From an uncultured Eubacteriales bacterium (lineage in GTDB: Bacteria; Bacillota; Clostridia; Oscillospirales; Oscillospiraceae): a stretch of 64,000 nt of DNA. The notes beneath the pieces are model-generated. The model saw only the letters and a program-made list of their open reading frames with translations. It ran no database searches and was not told where the DNA came from. Position numbers and translations under genes: made by a program. The DNA is taken from the NCBI GenBank assembly GCA_900547745.1, contig URHT01000005.1:25710-89709 (forward strand). The letters run 5' to 3'. Below, piece by piece: positions 16,124-24,950 of the stretch; the stretch's first letter is position 1; each line of letters begins with the position of its first letter.

Positions 16124-16954
16124 ATGAAAAAGACCCAGAAGGACGAGTTCCTGTCCAGCCGCGTCCGCTACATACCCATCAACACGGTGCGGCCCAACCC
16201 GCAGCAGCCCCGGCGCAGCTTCGATGAGACGGCGCTGCGGGAGCTGGCGGACAGCATCCGGGCCTACGGCATCCTGCAGCCCCTGACGGTGCGGGACCGG
16301 GGCGGCTTTTACGAGCTGGTGGCGGGGGAGCGCCGCCTCCGCGCCGCCCGCATCGCGGGCTTGCGGGAGGTGCCCTGCCTTGTGGCGGAGGTGGGAGAGG
16401 AGGACGCGGCGCTGCTGGCCCTCATTGAGAACCTCCAGCGTCGGGATCTGGACTACATGGAGGAGGCGGCGGCCATCGCCCGGCTCATCGGGCGCTACGG
16501 CCTGTCCCAGCAGCAGGCGGCGGACAAGCTGGGCAAGTCCCAGCCCGCCATTGCCAATAAGCTGCGGCTGCTGCGTTTGGCCCCGCCGGTCATTGACTGC
16601 CTGCGGCAGTACGGCCTGACGGAGCGCCACGCCCGGACGCTGCTGCGGCTCACCGATCCGGAGCAGCAGCTGGCGGCGGCGCGGCACATGGGGCAGCGGG
16701 GGCTGAACGTGGCGCAGGCGGAGCAGTATGTGGACGCGCTGACGGCGGAGAACCGGACGGCGCCGCCCCAGCGGCGTCCCACCTATATCATCAAGGATGT
16801 GCGGCTGTTCCTCAACAGCGTGGAGCGGGGCGTCCGGCTGATGCAGTCGGCGGGCGTGGGCGCGGAGGTGGGCCGCAGGGACACGGAGGAGGAGATCCTG
16901 CTGACCATCCACATCCCCAAGCGCCGCCCAGCGGCTGTTGTTACGGAATCGTAA
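16124..16954 (+). CDS. ParB-family protein, Noc-like (second ParB paralogue)
   Basis: A 276-residue ParB/Noc homologue. CTP-binding GERRLRAA is at 68-75, IENLQRRDLDYMEEA at 101-115 and the HTH (LSQQQAADKLGKSQPAIANKL) at about 127-147. In B. subtilis Noc binds its own sites and blocks division over the nucleoid, anchored by an N-terminal amphipathic helix. Here the N-terminus (MKKTQKDEFLSSRVRYIPIN) is charged and lacks an obvious amphipathic, aromatic-rich helix. It could be Noc or a ParB paralogue of unknown role. No partner parA is adjacent. GGAGGGG lies upstream of the ATG. Confidence 0.85.
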   Translation: MKKTQKDEFLSSRVRYIPINTVRPNPQQPRRSFDETALRELADSIRAYGILQPLTVRDRGGFYELVAGERRLRAARIAGLREVPCLVAEVGEEDAALLALIENLQRRDLDYMEEAAAIARLIGRYGLSQQQAADKLGKSQPAIANKLRLLRLAPPVIDCLRQYGLTERHARTLLRLTDPEQQLAAARHMGQRGLNVAQAEQYVDALTAENRTAPPQRRPTYIIKDVRLFLNSVERGVRLMQSAGVGAEVGRRDTEEEILLTIHIPKRRPAAVVTES

Positions 16955-17036
16955 CCCATTTCCGGCCGGTCTGTGGTATCATAGGCAGACGCAGGGTGTG
17001 TGCCCTGTAAAGACCGGAAAAAGGATGGGACATTCC

Positions 17037-18707
17037 ATGGAAGATACCAATACTATGTCCTCTGTGACTGTAAACGGGGGCGGTGCGGAGAACGCCGTTC
17101 CGGAAAAGACTCCCATGTCCGGAGGCAGAAGGGCGGCGCTGATCGCAGGTATTTTGCTGGGCGTGCTGGCGGTGGCCTATCTGGCCGCCTGCGTGGTGAC
17201 GCAGACCGTGTACGGCAGCACTGCGTTCCCCCACACGGATGTGCTGGGGCTGGACGTATCCAAGCTCACCGCCCAACAGATCGAGACGCTGTGGGAGGAA
17301 AAGAGCCCGCAGCTGCTGCATGACACCGCCGTCTCCCTGACGGAGAAGGGCGAGCGCATCGGCGCCGTGCCGCTGGACACGCTGGGCGTTACGGTGACGC
17401 CGCAGGCGGCGTCCATCGCCGCCGGGGCCTCCCAGCGGTACGAGAGCTGGGGCGGCGGTGCGCTGGCGTGGCTGCGGGGCGGCTGGTCGTACATACACAG
17501 CTGGTTCGGGCAGACCTCCGCCGTGCCGCAGCTGACGGTGGATGCCGCCGCGCTGGACGCCGCCTGTAACGAGCTGGCCGCCAGCCTGAACTGCACGGTG
17601 GTGGACGGCGGCTACCGTCTGGAAAAGGGCGAGGGCCTGTATATCACCAAGCCCGCCGACGGCCGCATGCTGGACGCCGGGAAGCTGGAGAGCGACCTGA
17701 CCGCCATGCTGCAAAGCGGCGCGCTGACGCCGGTGGCGTGTACCTACGAGGAGAAGAAGGCCCAGACCGTGGACATCCGGACGCTCCACGACCAGCTGGC
17801 GGGGGAGAAGGCGGAGGCCGTCTGCAACAAGGAGACGGGCGAGCCTACGGAGTCCCGCGTCGGCGTTGCCTTTGACGTGGCGGCGGTGCAGGCTCAGATG
17901 GATGCCGCCGCGCCGGGCGCGGAGTTCCTGGCGGACGCACAGGTGGAGTTCCCCAACGTGTCCACCGAGGAGCTGAAGGACTGCATGTTCCGGGATGTGC
18001 TGGGCACCTACACCACCAAATGCGCCGGGCCGTGGGGACGGCACCAGAATATCAAGCTGGCCTCCGCCGCCATCAACGGCAAGATCTACAACCCCGGCGA
18101 GGAGTTCTGGTATAACGCCACGGTGGGGCAGCGCACGGCGGCCCGGGGCTATCAGGAGGCCGGCGTCTACGAGGCAGGGCGCACCACCACCGGTATCGGC
18201 GGCGGCATCTGCCAGGTGTCCTCCACGCTGTACTACGCGGTGCTGCTCAGCGATCTGGAGATCGTCCTGCGCTACTGCCACATGTTTAACCCCGGCTACA
18301 TGCCCATCGGCTGCGATGCCACGGTGAGCTGGGGCGGGCCGGATTTTGCTTTCCGCAACAGCCGGGATTACCCCATCAAGATCGTCACGTCCTACAACGA
18401 CGATACCAACGAGCTGACCTGCACCATTCTGGGTACCAAGGTGGACGACCACTATGTGGTCATGACCAACGCGGTGCTGGCCAGCTACGATTACCAGACG
18501 GTCTATCAGGAGTCCCCGGACGTGGCGCCGGGCGAGGAGGTCATCGACCAGTACGGCCATACCGGCTACCACGTCCGCACATGGCGGAACATCTATGACG
18601 GCGACGGCAGCCTGCTGTCCAGCCGTGTGGAGGCCGACAGCCACTACGACGTGGGCAACAAGATCATTCTGGTGGCCCCCGGCTATCTGCCGGCGGACAA
18701 CGGATAA
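17037..18707 (+). CDS. VanW family protein with peptidoglycan-binding-like repeats
   Basis: A 556-residue membrane-anchored protein. One N-terminal membrane helix (about 33-55) is followed by two repeats of the peptidoglycan-binding type 4 kind (about 60-310) and the VanW domain (about 315-440) with NPGEEFWYNATVG, GIGGGICQVSSTLYYAVL and NPGYMPIGCDATV segments. The C-terminus resembles a G5-type extension. VanW proteins occur beside some vancomycin-resistance operons, but their function is unknown and most, like this one, are chromosomal and unrelated to resistance. I prefer the ATG at 17037 (AAGGATGG 8 nt upstream); 17025 is an alternative. A strong terminator follows. Confidence 0.88.
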   Translation: MEDTNTMSSVTVNGGGAENAVPEKTPMSGGRRAALIAGILLGVLAVAYLAACVVTQTVYGSTAFPHTDVLGLDVSKLTAQQIETLWEEKSPQLLHDTAVSLTEKGERIGAVPLDTLGVTVTPQAASIAAGASQRYESWGGGALAWLRGGWSYIHSWFGQTSAVPQLTVDAAALDAACNELAASLNCTVVDGGYRLEKGEGLYITKPADGRMLDAGKLESDLTAMLQSGALTPVACTYEEKKAQTVDIRTLHDQLAGEKAEAVCNKETGEPTESRVGVAFDVAAVQAQMDAAAPGAEFLADAQVEFPNVSTEELKDCMFRDVLGTYTTKCAGPWGRHQNIKLASAAINGKIYNPGEEFWYNATVGQRTAARGYQEAGVYEAGRTTTGIGGGICQVSSTLYYAVLLSDLEIVLRYCHMFNPGYMPIGCDATVSWGGPDFAFRNSRDYPIKIVTSYNDDTNELTCTILGTKVDDHYVVMTNAVLASYDYQTVYQESPDVAPGEEVIDQYGHTGYHVRTWRNIYDGDGSLLSSRVEADSHYDVGNKIILVAPGYLPADNG

Positions 18708-18711
18708 ACAG

Positions 18712-18745
18712 AGAGGGCGCGGTTCGCTTGGCCGCGCCCTCTTTT
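18712..18745 (+). terminator. Terminator after the VanW gene
   Basis: AGAGGGCGCGG pairs with CCGCGCCCTCT around an 9-nt loop, followed by TTTTC. Confidence 0.88.
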
Positions 18746-18809
18746 CACCGGATTTCTTGCGATTTCTTTAAGTGTTTCCGCCGAACCCCTTAAATCGCCG
18801 CCCCGCCGG

Positions 18810-18837
18810 TTGCGCCCCGGCGCAAAGCGGGTATAAT
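18810..18837 (+). promoter_or_regulatory. Promoter of the racemase-like gene with dyad over the -35
   Basis: TTGCGC (18810-18815) and TATAAT (18832-18837), 16-bp spacer. The -35 lies in the perfect inverted repeat TTGCGCC-CC-GGCGCAA (18810-18825), a plausible operator. Confidence 0.6.
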
Positions 18838-18868
18838 CGACATACAGACACGGAGAGGAGGATCAACC

Positions 18869-19954
18869 ATGTGCAAGCTGGTGATCGACACCGGGGCGCT
18901 GACCCGTAATCTGGAGAAGCTGCGGCATTATACGTCCGCCCGCATTATCGCCGTGGTGAAGGGCGGCGGCTACGGGCTGGGACTGGCGCCCTACGCCCAA
19001 TGGCTGACGGCGCAGGGCGTGGACATGCTGGCTGTGTCCTCTGCGGCGGAGGCCGCCGCCCTGCGGGACGCGGGCATCACGGCGGACGTGCTGATGCTCT
19101 CCTCCACCGCCCTGCCGGAGGAGGTATCCGCGCTGCTGGCCCGGAATGTCATCCTCACCGTCGGCTCCTTTGACGCGGCCCATACGGTGTCCGCCGTGGC
19201 GGCGCAGCAGGGCGTCACCGCCCGCGTCCATATCAAGCTGGACACCGGCATGGGCCGCTGCGGCTTTCTGCCCGGCGATGTCCGGGAGGCCGCCGCCCTG
19301 CTGCGGTTCCTGCCCGCTCTGCGGGTGGAGGGCGTGTTCACCCACTTTGCCGATGCCGCCAATCGCCGCCGCACCGCCCGGCAGTACCGCCGCTTCACCG
19401 CCGGCGTCCGCATTCTGCGCACCGCCGGTATTGACCCCGGCCTGCGTCACGTCTGCGCCTCTACCGCCTTCCTGCGGTATCCGGAGATGCATCTGGACGC
19501 GGTACGTCTCGGCTCGGCGCTGCTGGGACGGCTCTCCGTACCGGATACGCTGGGACTGGAGAAGGTCGGCTGGCTGGAGACGCGGGTGGCAGAGCTGAAG
19601 ACCCTGCCCGCCGGCTGGCCGGTGGGCTATACCGGCGCCTACCGCACCCGGCGGGAGACGCGGCTGGCGCTGCTGCCGGTGGGCTATACCAGCGGCATCG
19701 GCGTGACGGAGGAACCCAACGCCCTGCGCCTGCGGGACAGGCTGCGCCGGGTGCTCCACGCGGGACGGAGCCTGCTGCACACCGACGGCCTTACCGTGCA
19801 GATCAACGGCCGCAGCTGTCCTGTGCGGGGTGTGGTGGCCGCCGCCCAGCTGGAGGCAGACGTGACGGAGCTGCCCTGCGCCGTGGGCGACACGGTGCGC
19901 GTGGAGGTGCGCCCCAAGTTCGTGGACAGCGGCATCCTTCGGGAATACCGATGA
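18869..19954 (+). CDS. Alanine racemase-like PLP enzyme (divergent)
   Basis: A 361-residue fold-type III PLP enzyme. The PLP lysine is K31 in AVVKGGGYG, where typical alanine racemases have AVVKADAYG. The second catalytic residue, Tyr, is present as Y273 in PVGYTSG, where the usual motif is GYADG. The usual GRICMDQ motif is replaced by GVVAAAQ, so the Met-Asp pair that contacts substrate is absent. It may be an amino acid racemase with altered substrate, or a D-Ala supplier in this genome; no other racemase is in the window. It stands alone between a promoter and a terminator. GGAGAGGAGG precedes the ATG. Confidence 0.8.
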   Translation: MCKLVIDTGALTRNLEKLRHYTSARIIAVVKGGGYGLGLAPYAQWLTAQGVDMLAVSSAAEAAALRDAGITADVLMLSSTALPEEVSALLARNVILTVGSFDAAHTVSAVAAQQGVTARVHIKLDTGMGRCGFLPGDVREAAALLRFLPALRVEGVFTHFADAANRRRTARQYRRFTAGVRILRTAGIDPGLRHVCASTAFLRYPEMHLDAVRLGSALLGRLSVPDTLGLEKVGWLETRVAELKTLPAGWPVGYTGAYRTRRETRLALLPVGYTSGIGVTEEPNALRLRDRLRRVLHAGRSLLHTDGLTVQINGRSCPVRGVVAAAQLEADVTELPCAVGDTVRVEVRPKFVDSGILREYR

Positions 19955-19991
19955 AAAAACAGCGTCAGGCGTAAGCCTGACGCTGTTTTTA
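19954..19991. terminator. Bidirectional terminator between the racemase-like gene and prmA
   Basis: An A-run, an 11-bp stem CAGCGTCAGGC/GCCTGACGCTG with a GTAA loop, then a T-run. It serves the two convergent genes. Confidence 0.92.
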
Positions 19992-19999
19992 TACGTTTT

Positions 20000-20953
20000 T
20001 CACCGGCACAGGAAGCTGTACCAGCCCTCGGAGTCGTGCTGCTCAATGACTGTCCAGCCATCGGCGCGCAGCCTGGTAAAGACCTCCTCCGCCCGGTCGT
20101 CGATGATGCCGGAGCACAGGAACAGGCCTCCCTCCTTCAGGAAGGGCCGCACCTTGCCGGAAAGCCCCATGATGACATCCGCCACAATGTTGGCCACCAC
20201 CATGTCGTAGCCGCCGCCGAACTCCGCCTGCAGAGCCTTGTCTGTCAGCACGTCGCCCCACCGCACGGTGTAGCGGTCTTTCCCCACGCCGTTGAGGGCG
20301 GCGTTCTCGTAGGCCACGTCTACGCACTTCTCATCGATGTCGCAGGCGAAGGCCTCCCCGGCCCCCAGCACCAGCGCGGCAATGGACAGGATGCCGCTGC
20401 CGCAGCCCAGATCCAGGATCTTCTCGCCGCCCCGGATGTACTTGTCCAGCGCCTGTAAGCACAGACGGCTGGTGGCGTGACTGCCGGTGCCGAAGGTCAG
20501 TCCCGGATTCAGCACCAGCTTCACCCGGCCGTTATCGCGGGCCTTCTCCCACTGGGGCACTACCAGCAGCCGCTCCCCGATCTCCATGGGCTTGTAGAAC
20601 TTCTTCCAGTTGTTCTCCCAGTCGGCGTCGGCCACGTTGTCGATGGTCAGCAGCAGCGGCCCGCAGTCCGGACGGGCCTTTTTCAGGTCGGACATGGCGA
20701 TGCGCACCCGTGCGATGACGTCCAGCGCCGCCTCATTCCGCTCCAGATAGAAGGTGACGCGGCTGACGCCCGCCTTTTCCCGCAGCAGCTCCTCGTCCAC
20801 ATAGTCCCAGTACTGCCGGTTGTGCTCCAGAAAGTCCTTGAAATCGTTCTCATCATCGATGATGACGCCGGTGACGCCCTGCTGCTCCAGCAGCTCCGTC
20901 ACCGCGTCCAGACCGGACGGTGAGGTGTCGATCTTCAGCTCCAGCCATTCCAT
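20000..20953 (-). CDS. prmA: Ribosomal protein L11 methyltransferase
   Basis: A 317-residue PrmA. An N-terminal L11-recognition domain (about 1-110) is followed by the catalytic domain with NPGLTFGTGSHATS, the SAM loop DLGCGSGILSIAA and ANIVADVI. It trimethylates ribosomal protein L11 on lysines and its N-terminus. It lies 27 bp after degV and is probably co-transcribed with it. Confidence 0.96.
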   Translation of the reverse strand: MEWLELKIDTSPSGLDAVTELLEQQGVTGVIIDDENDFKDFLEHNRQYWDYVDEELLREKAGVSRVTFYLERNEAALDVIARVRIAMSDLKKARPDCGPLLLTIDNVADADWENNWKKFYKPMEIGERLLVVPQWEKARDNGRVKLVLNPGLTFGTGSHATSRLCLQALDKYIRGGEKILDLGCGSGILSIAALVLGAGEAFACDIDEKCVDVAYENAALNGVGKDRYTVRWGDVLTDKALQAEFGGGYDMVVANIVADVIMGLSGKVRPFLKEGGLFLCSGIIDDRAEEVFTRLRADGWTVIEQHDSEGWYSFLCR

Positions 20954-20980
20954 GTGCGTTCCCTCCGAAAGTGTGATGTG

Positions 20981-21853
20981 TCAGCGCTTGGTGCCCACGA
21001 AGAACAGACCCATGGTGTTGGGACCGGTATGGCTGCCGATCACCGGGCCGATGTAGTTGATGTAGACCTCCTTCACACCGTAGCGGGCCTTCAGCTCCTC
21101 GGCCACAGCGCGGGCCTCCACCTCGCAGTCGGCGTGGCAGATGAACATCACCTGCTCGCTGGGCTCGATGCCCAGCTCCGCCACCTTGTCGATAAGGGCC
21201 TGCAGGCTGGCCTTGCGGCCTCGGGCCTTGCTGACGGGCACCAGCTTGCCCTCGTCGGAGGTGTGCATCACCGGCTTGATGGACAGCATCGTGCCCAGGA
21301 AGGCGGTGGTGGCGGACACACGGCCGCCCATCTTCAGATAGTTCAGATCGTCCACGGTGAACCAGTGGTCGACGTGCAGCTTGTTGTCCTCCACCCACTG
21401 CACCAGCTCCGGGGCGGACAGACCCTCCCGCTTCTTCTGCACGGCCAGATAGAGCAGCAGGCCCTGCCCCAGCGAAGCGGACAGGGAGTCCACCACATAT
21501 ACCCGGCTGTCGGGGAACTCGTCGGCCATGGTTTTGGCGGCGATACAGGCATTCTGATAGGTGGCGGACAAGGCGCTGGAGAAGTTGATGCACACGATGT
21601 CCTTGTCCTGCGCCAGCACGGCGCGCATGGCGTCCTCGAACTGACCCACGTTGGCGGCGGAGGTGGTGCCCAGCACGCCGCTGCGGATGTTCCTGTAGAA
21701 ATCCTCGAAGCTGATCTGGCTGCCGTCCAGCATGTTGGCGTAGTCGTGGCCGTCCATATGTACGGTCAGGGGCACCACGTTCAGCTCCAGCTCCCGGGCC
21801 ATGTGGTCGGTCAGATCGCAGCAGCTGTCGGTCATGATGATATAGTCACGCAT
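20981..21853 (-). CDS. DegV family fatty acid-binding protein
   Basis: A 290-residue DegV protein. The N-terminal IIMTDSCCDLT segment, the TSAANVGQF/S-type loop and INFSSALSATYQNA are characteristic. DegV (FakB-type) proteins bind a fatty acid and present it to the kinase FakA for phosphorylation; fakA is not in this window. Good AAAGGAGG start site and a promoter at 21905-21933. Confidence 0.93.
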   Translation of the reverse strand: MRDYIIMTDSCCDLTDHMARELELNVVPLTVHMDGHDYANMLDGSQISFEDFYRNIRSGVLGTTSAANVGQFEDAMRAVLAQDKDIVCINFSSALSATYQNACIAAKTMADEFPDSRVYVVDSLSASLGQGLLLYLAVQKKREGLSAPELVQWVEDNKLHVDHWFTVDDLNYLKMGGRVSATTAFLGTMLSIKPVMHTSDEGKLVPVSKARGRKASLQALIDKVAELGIEPSEQVMFICHADCEVEARAVAEELKARYGVKEVYINYIGPVIGSHTGPNTMGLFFVGTKR

Positions 21854-21904
21854 AGCAAAAGCCTCCTTTGATCGGATGGTGTATCCGTTTTGTCACGATA
21901 CCCC

Positions 21905-21933
21905 ATCATATCACGAAAATCTCCGTATGAAAA
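21905..21933 (-). promoter_or_regulatory. Promoter of degV-prmA
   Basis: Minus strand TTTTCA (21928-21933) and TATGAT (21905-21910), 17-bp spacer. Confidence 0.5.
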
Positions 21934-21976
21934 GGGAAAAAACGGAAAAGTTCCGCATGGTTCACAAAAGCCGCAG

Positions 21977-23344
21977 TCATTTTCCCACGCAGAACCGGGA
22001 GAAGATGGTGTCCACCAGATCCTCCCGGATGCGTTTGCCGTTCAGCTCGCCCAGCGCCTCCAGCGCCGCCTCACAGTCCGTCAGCACCACGTCCGGCGTT
22101 ATGCCGATGCGCAGGGCGCTGCGGGCCTCCGTCACGGCGCTGAGCGCCCGGGACACGGCGTCCGCCTGTCTGGCGTTGGTCAGCAGCTCCCCGGCGGGGG
22201 TCTCTCCGGCTGGATACAGCGCCGCCACCGCGTCCGCCAGCGTGTCCAGCCCCGCCCCGGTCTGGGCGGAGATGCTCAGTACGTTGTCGAACCGGTCGGC
22301 CAGCCGCCCCACGTCCAGCCGCCGGGGCAGGTCGCTCTTGTTCACCAGCACCAGCAGGTTGGGCACGTTCTGTGCCGCGGCAATGGCCTGCTCGTCCTCC
22401 TCCGTCAGCTCCTGCGAGCCGTCCAGCACCAGCAGCGCCAGCGATGCCCGCTGCGCCGCCTGACGGCTGCGCTCCACGCCTATGGCCTCGATGCGGTCGC
22501 CGCTGTCGCGGATACCGGCGGTGTCCGTCAGACGCAGCAGTACGCCGCCCACCAGCACCTTTTCCTCCACGGTGTCCCGGGTGGTGCCGGCGATGTCGGT
22601 GACGATGGCCCGGTCATACCCCAGCAGAGCGTTGAGCAGGGAGGATTTCCCCGCGTTGGGCCGTCCCAGAATGACAGTGGGTACGCCCAGCTTTAAGAGC
22701 TGTCCCCGGGAGAAGGTGGCCAGCAGCGTCTCCAGCTCCTGCTGAGAGGTGCGCAGCGTGTCCAGCATCTGCTCACGCTGCACGTCCTCGATGTCCTCGT
22801 CGGGGTAGTCCACCACGGCGTAAAACCGCGCTGCCATGTCCATCAGAGCATTGTAGATGCGGCCGATGGCACGGCTCAGGGCGCCGTCCAGCTGGCACGC
22901 CGCATTTTTTGCCGCCTCCGCCGTTTCCGCGTCGATAAGGTCAGCCACGGACTCCGCCTGGATGAGATCCATCCGCCCGTTGAGGAAGGCCCGCCGGGTG
23001 AACTCGCCGCCCTTGGCCTGCCGACATCCGGCGGCAAACAGCGACGCCAGCCCCGCGTTCAGTACCACCGGCGAGCCATGACAGTGCAGCTCGGCGCAGT
23101 CCTCGCCGGTATAGCTGTTCGGCCCGGGGAACCGGACGCACAGCACATGGTCAATGATGCTGCCGCTCTCATCCAGCAGGTCGCCGTACACCATACGGCG
23201 TGGCGCCTGCTCCCCGGCAGGGCGGCCGTTTCCGGCGCGGAACACGCGCTCCAGCGCAGTCAGCGTACCCGGCCCGGACAGGCGGAGGATGCCGATGGCG
23301 CTGGGCAGCTGGGGCGTGGCGATGGCGGCGATGGTATCGGACAT
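21977..23344 (-). CDS. mnmE: tRNA modification GTPase MnmE
   Basis: A 455-residue MnmE (TrmE). The N-terminal tetrahydrofolate-binding domain (1-120), helical domain, and inserted G domain with GRPNAGKSSLLN (G1) and DTAGIR (G3) are all present. The C-terminal CVGK carries the conserved Cys. With MnmG it forms 5-carboxymethylaminomethyl-uridine at tRNA wobble positions. I set the start at the ATG giving MSDTIAAIAT, with GGAGGC upstream. mnmG is not adjacent, unlike the common mnmE-mnmG pairing near oriC. Confidence 0.96.
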   Translation of the reverse strand: MSDTIAAIATPQLPSAIGILRLSGPGTLTALERVFRAGNGRPAGEQAPRRMVYGDLLDESGSIIDHVLCVRFPGPNSYTGEDCAELHCHGSPVVLNAGLASLFAAGCRQAKGGEFTRRAFLNGRMDLIQAESVADLIDAETAEAAKNAACQLDGALSRAIGRIYNALMDMAARFYAVVDYPDEDIEDVQREQMLDTLRTSQQELETLLATFSRGQLLKLGVPTVILGRPNAGKSSLLNALLGYDRAIVTDIAGTTRDTVEEKVLVGGVLLRLTDTAGIRDSGDRIEAIGVERSRQAAQRASLALLVLDGSQELTEEDEQAIAAAQNVPNLLVLVNKSDLPRRLDVGRLADRFDNVLSISAQTGAGLDTLADAVAALYPAGETPAGELLTNARQADAVSRALSAVTEARSALRIGITPDVVLTDCEAALEALGELNGKRIREDLVDTIFSRFCVGK

Positions 23345-23374
23345 AGGTGGTGCCTCCTTGCAGTGATTTCCTCC

Positions 23375-23403
23375 AGTATAGCACGGGAGGCGGGGAAAAA
23401 ACA
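23375..23403 (-). promoter_or_regulatory. Promoter of mnmE
   Basis: Minus strand TTGTTT (about 23398-23404) and TATACT (23375-23380). The -35 lies inside the T-run of the rnf terminator. Confidence 0.4.
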
Positions 23404-23428
23404 AGAGACACGCCCCAGCGGCGTGTCT
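23396..23428 (-). terminator. Terminator of the rnf operon
   Basis: Minus strand stem AGACACGCC/GGCGTGTCT with 5-nt loop, followed by CTTGTTTTTTC, just after the rnfB stop. Confidence 0.88.
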
Positions 23429-23445
23429 CCTGTTTTGTAGATTGG

Positions 23446-24345
23446 TTACTCGGCCTTGGGAGCCTCGGCAGCTTCAGCGGCGGCCTTGGCGGCAGCGGCC
23501 TTCTTCTCGGCGGCAGCCTTCTGCGCGGCCTTGAACTTCTCCTTCTCCTCGGGAGTGGGGATAGGCTCGATGGCGTTGCGCGGGCAGGCCTTGGCGCACA
23601 TGGTGCAGTTCTTGCACTTGCTGTAGTCGATGACGGCCACATTGTCCACAACGTGGATGGCGTCGAACTTACAGGTACGCTCGCACATACCGCAGGCGAT
23701 GCAGCTGGAGGCGCACACCTTGGTGACAGTGGGGCCCTTGTCCTTGTTGGAGCAGTTGACGAACACCTTCTGCTTGTAGGGCACCTCCACGATCAGGTGG
23801 TGCGGGCAGGCAGCGCGGCAGGCGCCGCAGTTGGTGCACTTTTCCTTGTCCACCACAGCCACGCCGTTGATGACGTGGATGGCGTCGAACTTACAGGCCT
23901 CCGCGCAGGAGCCGAAGCCGAAGCAGCCGTAACGGCAGGCCTTGGCGTCGCCGCCGCAGACCTTGGTAGCGGCCAGACAGTCCTTCACGCCGCGATACTC
24001 GAAGTTCTCCTTGGCGTTGCAGCCGCCGTTGCACAGCACATGGGCCACCATCTTGTCGCCGGAGGGAGCCTCCAAGCCCATGATGGCCGCGATCTTGGCG
24101 GCGTTCTCGGGGCCGGCGGGAGCGCAGGCGGTGACGGGAGCCTTACCGGCCAGAATGGCCTCGGCGCAGCCGCCGCAGCCGGGATAACCGCAGCCGCCGC
24201 AGTTGGCGCCGGCCAGACATGCCTGGATCTCAGGCAGGCGGGGGTCGACCTCGACCTCGAACACCTTGGCCGCGATCGCAAGGATCAGACCGAAGATGAT
24301 AGCGAGAGCGCCCAGTACGACGATCGCCCAAATCAAAGTAGTCAT
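23446..24345 (-). CDS. rnfB: Rnf complex iron-sulfur subunit RnfB
   Basis: A 299-residue RnfB. An N-terminal membrane helix (about 5-27) precedes the Fe-S domain with CGGCGYPGCGGCAEA, then several Cys-rich ferredoxin-like segments (CTNCGACRAACP, CIACGMCERTC, CKNCTMCAKACP). It accepts electrons from reduced ferredoxin and passes them into the complex. The last about 35 residues form an Ala/Lys/Glu-rich tail. It is the last gene of the operon in the clostridial C-D-G-E-A-B order. Confidence 0.96.
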   Translation of the reverse strand: MTTLIWAIVVLGALAIIFGLILAIAAKVFEVEVDPRLPEIQACLAGANCGGCGYPGCGGCAEAILAGKAPVTACAPAGPENAAKIAAIMGLEAPSGDKMVAHVLCNGGCNAKENFEYRGVKDCLAATKVCGGDAKACRYGCFGFGSCAEACKFDAIHVINGVAVVDKEKCTNCGACRAACPHHLIVEVPYKQKVFVNCSNKDKGPTVTKVCASSCIACGMCERTCKFDAIHVVDNVAVIDYSKCKNCTMCAKACPRNAIEPIPTPEEKEKFKAAQKAAAEKKAAAAKAAAEAAEAPKAE

Positions 24346-24359
24346 ATTCTTCTACCTCC

Positions 24360-24947
24360 TTACCAGACCTTCAGGCCGCTGAAGCCCATGAACGCCAGAG
24401 CGATCAGGCCGGCGGTGACCAGCGCGATGGGGAAGCCATCGAAGGCCTTGGGGTTCTCGCTGGAGACCTCCAGCTGCTCGCGGATAGCGGCAAACAGGAA
24501 GATGGCCAGCAGGAAGCCCAGACCGCCGGTGATACCGAAGACCACGGACTCAATGAAGTTGTACTCATTCTGGGTGTTCAGCAGAGCAACGCCCAGCACG
24601 GCGCAGTTGGTGGTGATCAGGGGCAGGTACACGCCCAGCGCGGTGTACAGAGTGGGGATGTTCTTCTTCAGGAACATTTCCACGAACTGCACCAGCGCGG
24701 CGATGACCAGAATGTAGGCCACCGTCTGCATGAAGCCCAGATCAAAGGCGATGAGGATCTTGTTGACGCCGAAGCAGACGGCGGAGGCCAGACCCATGAC
24801 GAAGGTCACGGCGGCGCCCATGCCCACGGCGGTGTCGATCTTCTTGGACACGCCCAGGAAGGGGCAGATGCCCAGGAACTGCGCGAAGATAAAGTTATTG
24901 GTCAGAATTGCGCCAAGAGAGATGGCGAGCAGTGTAGTTACAGTCAT
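24360..24947 (-). CDS. rnfA: Rnf complex membrane subunit RnfA
   Basis: A 195-residue, six-helix membrane protein. The NNFIFAQFLGICPFLGVSKK segment carries the conserved Cys that helps bind the intramembrane 2Fe-2S cluster shared with RnfE. RnfA and RnfE are inverted-topology paralogues. It is 3 bp after rnfE and 14 bp before rnfB. Confidence 0.97.
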   Translation of the reverse strand: MTVTTLLAISLGAILTNNFIFAQFLGICPFLGVSKKIDTAVGMGAAVTFVMGLASAVCFGVNKILIAFDLGFMQTVAYILVIAALVQFVEMFLKKNIPTLYTALGVYLPLITTNCAVLGVALLNTQNEYNFIESVVFGITGGLGFLLAIFLFAAIREQLEVSSENPKAFDGFPIALVTAGLIALAFMGFSGLKVW

Positions 24948-24950
24948 GAC

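Noticed and set aside
16938..18707. VanW as a sign of vancomycin resistance
   Set aside because: No VanR/S, VanH, ligase or VanX is near. Chromosomal VanW-domain proteins are common and the domain alone implies nothing about resistance.
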